64,000 nucleotides of DNA from NCBI GenBank assembly GCA_965601825.1, contig OZ271839.1, positions 2,170,001 to 2,234,000 on the forward strand. The letters are read 5' to 3'. Positions 61,301-64,000 of this stretch are shown here, in pieces (position 1 is the stretch's first letter; each line of letters opens with the position of its first letter). The notes beneath the pieces are model-generated. The model was not told where the DNA came from. It made no database searches and saw nothing but the letters and a program-made list of their open reading frames with translations. A program made the translations under genes and the position numbers. This DNA comes from HXMU1420-13 sp965601825 (GTDB taxonomy: Bacteria; Bacteroidota; Rhodothermia; Balneolales; Balneolaceae).

Positions 61301-62101
61301 TGGGGCGGAGATCTATATAATCCAATTAAAAATGGAACAACGCATGCATTCCCCGGCCATAAGATTAGCAGCCTTCATACACCATTAGAAGGAGACATAA
61401 ATATGTTTAAGAAGCATTATGGTGATATTTCTACCTATGATTTTGGGTATTTGTATCCGGGATTATATGGGAATATAAATGCTGAGAATCCTAATGCTCC
61501 TACAAAGCGAATTATTATTGGAAATTCCGGTGATCAATCGAACAATCATGTTGAAATTTTGCAGCAATTAGCTGTGAAAAAAGATATCGCCGAATACAAG
61601 ATTATCTTGCCAGTTGCGTATGGGTTTCACGATGAATATCGTAAATATTTAATCCATCAAATCGATGAATTAGGACTTAGTGAACAGGTAGAATTCCATA
61701 CCGACTTCATTAGCCCAGAGAATTACCTCCAATTTGTTGCTGATGCTGATATGATGATAATGGCACATGATAGACAACAGGCAATGGGGAATTTACTGAT
61801 GGCATTATATCTGAATAAACCAGCGATTTTAAGAAAAACAATTTCTACAGAAGGCCAGTTGATAACCAATTTAGGCTGGAGTTATCTGACTGATGCGGAT
61901 CTAAATCCACTTTCGTATGAGGATTTTGAGTTGATCGAAAATATTTCAGATATACCGGTTAATGATGAAGAAACGCTTGCGAAAAACAGAGCATCGATTC
62001 ACTCGTATTTTGGAATGGAAATACGCTCTAAATTCTTAGCGGAATCGTGTCAGGATATTGTTGAAAGTGTTTCTAAAGGAAAGCAGAAAGCAATCGCTTA
62101 A
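58361..62101 (+). CDS. Three-enzyme fusion: FkbM methyltransferase, GT4 glycosyltransferase, WecF-like GT56 transferase
   Basis: A 1246-residue protein; start TTG at 58361 with GAGG 7 bases upstream. Residues 1-210 are an FkbM-type methyltransferase (DMHFVDVGACFGVYSLMAA, FIKIDINGDEQTVIEGA). Residues 240-455 are helical. Residues 460-865 are a GT-B glycosyltransferase (LLFITTDFPPYDEGRIGHSLRAHTLANFF, IYYAGTGSLIGVQQF). Residues 875-1240 match WecF/RffT, the Fuc4NAc transferase of enterobacterial common antigen: FMHGIFRPWQF (about 955), WMVWGGDLY (about 981) and IGNSGDQSNNH (about 1053). It probably assembles and methylates a surface glycan at the inner membrane. It ends 3 bases before the convergent purC. 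Confidence 0.87.
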   Translation: MKSIEIRTKDDIVICTPKDFTMLTPYVLFEKSDWYEPEIQFVREFIKPDMHFVDVGACFGVYSLMAANKVSDNGKVTAFENDLLARNFLELSIKTNKFENLSLNRKAVSNKIAAASWLSGSSPELSRLESNGQENIETITLDSWWTDEDKPAIDFIKIDINGDEQTVIEGASSLLNENDAILLISVEPNNLNDIKAVLNKQEYGLFEYLPGSGILTAFQETELNFKRNLIALTDSKANELKETGWVLNEELTYEVPDSQLWSSVFEDLPWTNSLMFGWDYMADMPENKTYFEALNYLIAAEKLVDSPDQNVETKSKITSYLIESVHRLIGLYNSGITNISMTFTLVRGLIALGKRDQAAHIMQQMIDATAFGQKNMDAPLPFLLPIKNHELTEINTEYSKWLMVRSIESWLLLQNDSTYWSGEQEQKIIDILEGNPEISTPIQNIHKIRAYSRNEDEEKEKPKSLLFITTDFPPYDEGRIGHSLRAHTLANFFAENGYDVYLVILAKMIADREAPYMHPNIQIINPLYHELKVTNDELSVPDFCADFMRKYSIPTLLTSSPPLTSSLFGLKIKKSLGDSIYWISDFRDFIHIHPLTRSKDEEGNLEQKGYELEVMQNADAVLNVSTGMTKIARDLHLEFDEQIDEAKFEIVENGFIEQEKVEPEDDVVAFAKKSKDEGRIVIYYAGTGSLIGVQQFEGVYKDLTFLFDVFQQNPKIAKNFALIIQGKIQVNIDYLKKLNTKLSFKFFDPVPNEVMQANLEVADVGLSVNSDKIATPYIMGGKLYDYANSGLALLLIYPDNPNSLQEFSSKHNDKCYFANVFEPESVKDVLSKIIIEKDNLEDRKFSSEEVKPYSRKEQYKKILALIEKGDNENSGGTFVHFCYNSVYAQTLADLLKFTNENTNQQHVLYVEQEQTVKHFSVDLEAYKDAFLFNKNTDSQWITNVITNDKVDAIFMHGIFRPWQFNIIEAIGEHKHVGWMVWGGDLYNPIKNGTTHAFPGHKISSLHTPLEGDINMFKKHYGDISTYDFGYLYPGLYGNINAENPNAPTKRIIIGNSGDQSNNHVEILQQLAVKKDIAEYKIILPVAYGFHDEYRKYLIHQIDELGLSEQVEFHTDFISPENYLQFVADADMMIMAHDRQQAMGNLLMALYLNKPAILRKTISTEGQLITNLGWSYLTDADLNPLSYEDFELIENISDIPVNDEETLAKNRASIHSYFGMEIRSKFLAESCQDIVESVSKGKQKAIA

Positions 62102-62104
62102 CCT

Positions 62105-63067
62105 TTATACATAGCCTGAAAAGAGTTCTTCTAAAGTAGAATTGATGTTTTTCTGAATTGAAGGCTCAAATTCTTTACCGGTAAGCATTTCGAATAATTC
62201 GGCATAGCGCTGAAATACTTCTAACCGAAATTCATCCGGTAAATCAGGTAGGATTTGACCTTCTAAACCCTGAAAATTATTCGTCATCAACCATTCACGT
62301 AAGAATTCTTTCGATAATTGTTTTTGACCGGCATTCTGTGCTTGTCGTTCTTCATAACCATCTAAATAGAAATAGCGGGATGAATCGGTGGTATGAACTT
62401 CGTCGATCAGAGTAAGTTCGCCTTCGTAAATTCCCATCTCATACTTTGTATCTACAAGAATAAGACCCTGTGATTTGGCTATTTCAGTTCCACGTGCGAA
62501 CAACTTGAAAGCCTTTTCCTTGATCTCATTCCAAAGACTCTCGCCGACAATCCCGCGATCTAGAATTTCTTTTTCAGAAATGTCTTCGTCATGACCTTCT
62601 GTAGCTTTTGCAGCAGGGGTGAGGATTGGGGTTGGGAAAGGATCATGTTCTTTCATGCCTTCCGGAAGTTCAACACCACAAAGAGTTCGTAAACCTGATT
62701 TATAGGTCCTCCATGCATGTCCGGTCAAATAACCCCGAATTACAATCTCAATTGGTATTGGGGTACATTTTTTCGCGATTGTAACATTCGGATGAGGAAC
62801 ACTAATAACGTGTGTTGGCATGATATCCTGAACCTGATAAAAGGAGAATTTTGCCAATTGGTTCAATATCTGGCCTTTGAAAGGAATTGCCTGGCGCATA
62901 ATGAAATCGAAAGCAGAAATTCGATCAGTGACAACTATACCAAGGGTATTAACGTTTAGTTCATAGACCTCACGGACTTTACCCTTGTAAGGCGGTTTAA
63001 ATCCTTCTGCTTTTGTATCAGTTATGCAGTTATCTAAAGCTTCTTTGGGATCGAAAGAAAAACTCAA
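62105..63067 (-). CDS. purC: Phosphoribosylaminoimidazole-succinocarboxamide synthase
   Basis: A 320-residue SAICAR synthetase, the longer form like that of yeast Ade1. It joins aspartate to CAIR in purine synthesis. Family features: GKVREVYELNVNTLGIVVTDRISAFDFIMRQAIPFKG, VIRGYLTGHAWRTYKSG, ILTPAAKATEGHDEDIS, GLILVDTKYEMGIYEGELTLIDEVHTTDSSRYF. Start is TTG at 63067. It lies 4 bases after the LacI-family gene, so it is part of that transcript. Confidence 0.96.
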   Translation of the reverse strand: MSFSFDPKEALDNCITDTKAEGFKPPYKGKVREVYELNVNTLGIVVTDRISAFDFIMRQAIPFKGQILNQLAKFSFYQVQDIMPTHVISVPHPNVTIAKKCTPIPIEIVIRGYLTGHAWRTYKSGLRTLCGVELPEGMKEHDPFPTPILTPAAKATEGHDEDISEKEILDRGIVGESLWNEIKEKAFKLFARGTEIAKSQGLILVDTKYEMGIYEGELTLIDEVHTTDSSRYFYLDGYEERQAQNAGQKQLSKEFLREWLMTNNFQGLEGQILPDLPDEFRLEVFQRYAELFEMLTGKEFEPSIQKNINSTLEELFSGYV

Positions 63068-63071
63068 TGAA

Positions 63072-64000
63072 TTACTTTTTTACGGTTGATCCTCGTTCAA
63101 CAAGAATTGGGCTATGTGTTTCCTGTACTAAAGGTGACTCTGAATCCTTGATAATTTCAGCCAATCTAGCCGTTGCCAGTGTTCCAATTTTGTGCATGTG
63201 CTGATCTAACGTTGTCAAATCCAGGTACTTGCTCAGCTTGATGTTATCATATCCCATAATTGCGATATCATCCGGTACGCGCATTCCTAATTTAGAGAGG
63301 GCATGATATGCTCCTAATGCTTGAGTATCATTAGTACAGAATAAGGCATCAGGGAATTTCCCCATCTCATTGAATTTATAAATAGCTTCGAAACCACTTT
63401 CTTCTGTAAAGCCTGCATGTTTCGTTGTATCACCGGTAATGAATAAATCTTTATCAATAGGCATTTTATAATTAAGAAGAGCATCTTTAAAACCACGTTC
63501 TCGTTCTGTTGATGAACGAGTTTCAATTGGAGTTGTAATCATGCCCATTCTTTCGAAGCCTTGTTTAACCAAGTGCTCACCAGCCATGTAACCGCCTTTG
63601 TAATCATTAACCATATAGTAATTATAGGCTTCATGAGAGGTGTTCACTAAGACAATCGGGATATGAGTAGACTGTAAATGCTTATGTACGTTTTCACTCA
63701 CATCAATTGAAAGCAGAATTAGTGCGTCTGCTGTGCCTCTATCAAAGAAATTTATGACTGCTTCTTCCGGATCTTTTGAGCCGGTATTGTAAAGGATAAT
63801 GTCCAGATCCATTTTACGAATCTCGTCTTTAACACCTTTCAATACCTCGTTAAAAAATGGTGTTGTAAAGGAAGGAACGGCAACTGCAAGAATTTGCGGT
63901 TCCTTACTCGCTAGTTTTCTGGCGCTAACTTGAGGGCGGAAATTTAGCTCATCAATGGCTTTTTGAACTTTCTCTTTAGTTTCGTCTGAAACATTTGGAG
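63072..64000 (-). CDS. LacI-family transcriptional regulator (5' truncated by window)
   Basis: The frame is open to the end of the window, so the start lies beyond it; about 308 residues are seen. The first residues (NVSDETKEKVQKAIDELNFRPQVSARKLAS) are the end of the LacI helix-turn-helix and the hinge. The remainder is the periplasmic-binding-protein-like effector domain (ILAVAVPSFTTPFFNEVLKGV, DALILLSID, GGYMAGEHLVKQGFERMGMITTP, ALFCTNDTQALGAYHALSKLGMRVPDDIAIMGYDN). It may respond to a sugar or nucleotide. Co-transcription with purC hints at a purine link like PurR, but most LacI proteins bind sugars. Confidence 0.92.
   Translation of the reverse strand, partial: PNVSDETKEKVQKAIDELNFRPQVSARKLASKEPQILAVAVPSFTTPFFNEVLKGVKDEIRKMDLDIILYNTGSKDPEEAVINFFDRGTADALILLSIDVSENVHKHLQSTHIPIVLVNTSHEAYNYYMVNDYKGGYMAGEHLVKQGFERMGMITTPIETRSSTERERGFKDALLNYKMPIDKDLFITGDTTKHAGFTEESGFEAIYKFNEMGKFPDALFCTNDTQALGAYHALSKLGMRVPDDIAIMGYDNIKLSKYLDLTTLDQHMHKIGTLATARLAEIIKDSESPLVQETHSPILVERGSTVKK

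Overview
The window looks like chromosomal DNA from an AT-rich, free-living, probably marine member of the Bacteroidota/Balneolota/Rhodothermota group; Balneolaceae is my best guess. The reasons are: a Por/T9SS-type C-terminal sorting domain with the NYPNPFNPST signature on a 1781-residue surface protein; TAnnTTTG (-7-like) boxes before several genes; an F1-ATPase locus where gamma follows alpha but beta and epsilon do not follow; FecR, PKD, VCBS and reg_prop protein architectures; and weak Shine-Dalgarno sequences with frequent TTG starts. No phage, IS element, CRISPR array or rRNA operon was seen.

Layout. 1-1827: end of atpA, then atpG, then tRNA-Ser(TGA) with a strong terminator. 2010-3989: TolC-type channel and MlaC-like protein. 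4006-11849: an envelope-glycan locus (GT4 glycosyltransferase, CDP-glycerol-transferase-like enzyme, Wzx-like flippase, asparagine-synthase-like protein) ending in a two-gene CDP-inositol module (inositol-3-phosphate synthase plus a probable inositol-1-phosphate cytidylyltransferase). 11858-19204: secreted proteins, an MMPL/RND exporter, a DUF418 protein and a beta-lactamase-fold protein that has lost its catalytic residues. 19348-30909: PEP carboxylase, VOC and PaiB-like genes, Na/Pi transporter, GH26-like lipoprotein, and the TrkH/TrkA potassium system. 30997-39627: a sensor kinase, FecR-domain protein and 12-PKD-domain protein in one tight operon.

40115-52176: alanine dehydrogenase, then a giant Kelch/IPT/VCBS/LamG sorting-domain protein, an unknown small protein, a reg_prop/Y_Y_Y histidine kinase and its NarL-type response regulator. 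Matching 8-bp half-sites lie before the giant gene and before the regulator, suggesting one regulon. 52261-58118: lysS and a row of small enzymes (phosphopantetheinyl transferase, DUF2520 protein, alkyltransferase-like protein, redoxin, QueD, QueE, SDR). 58361-62101: a three-enzyme fusion (FkbM methyltransferase, GT4, WecF-like GT56). 62105-64000: purC and a truncated LacI-family regulator.

The observations most worth following are the shared operator around the Kelch protein and two-component system, the FkbM-GT4-GT56 fusion, the CDP-inositol module beside a CDP-alcohol transferase-like gene, and the kinase-FecR-PKD operon.
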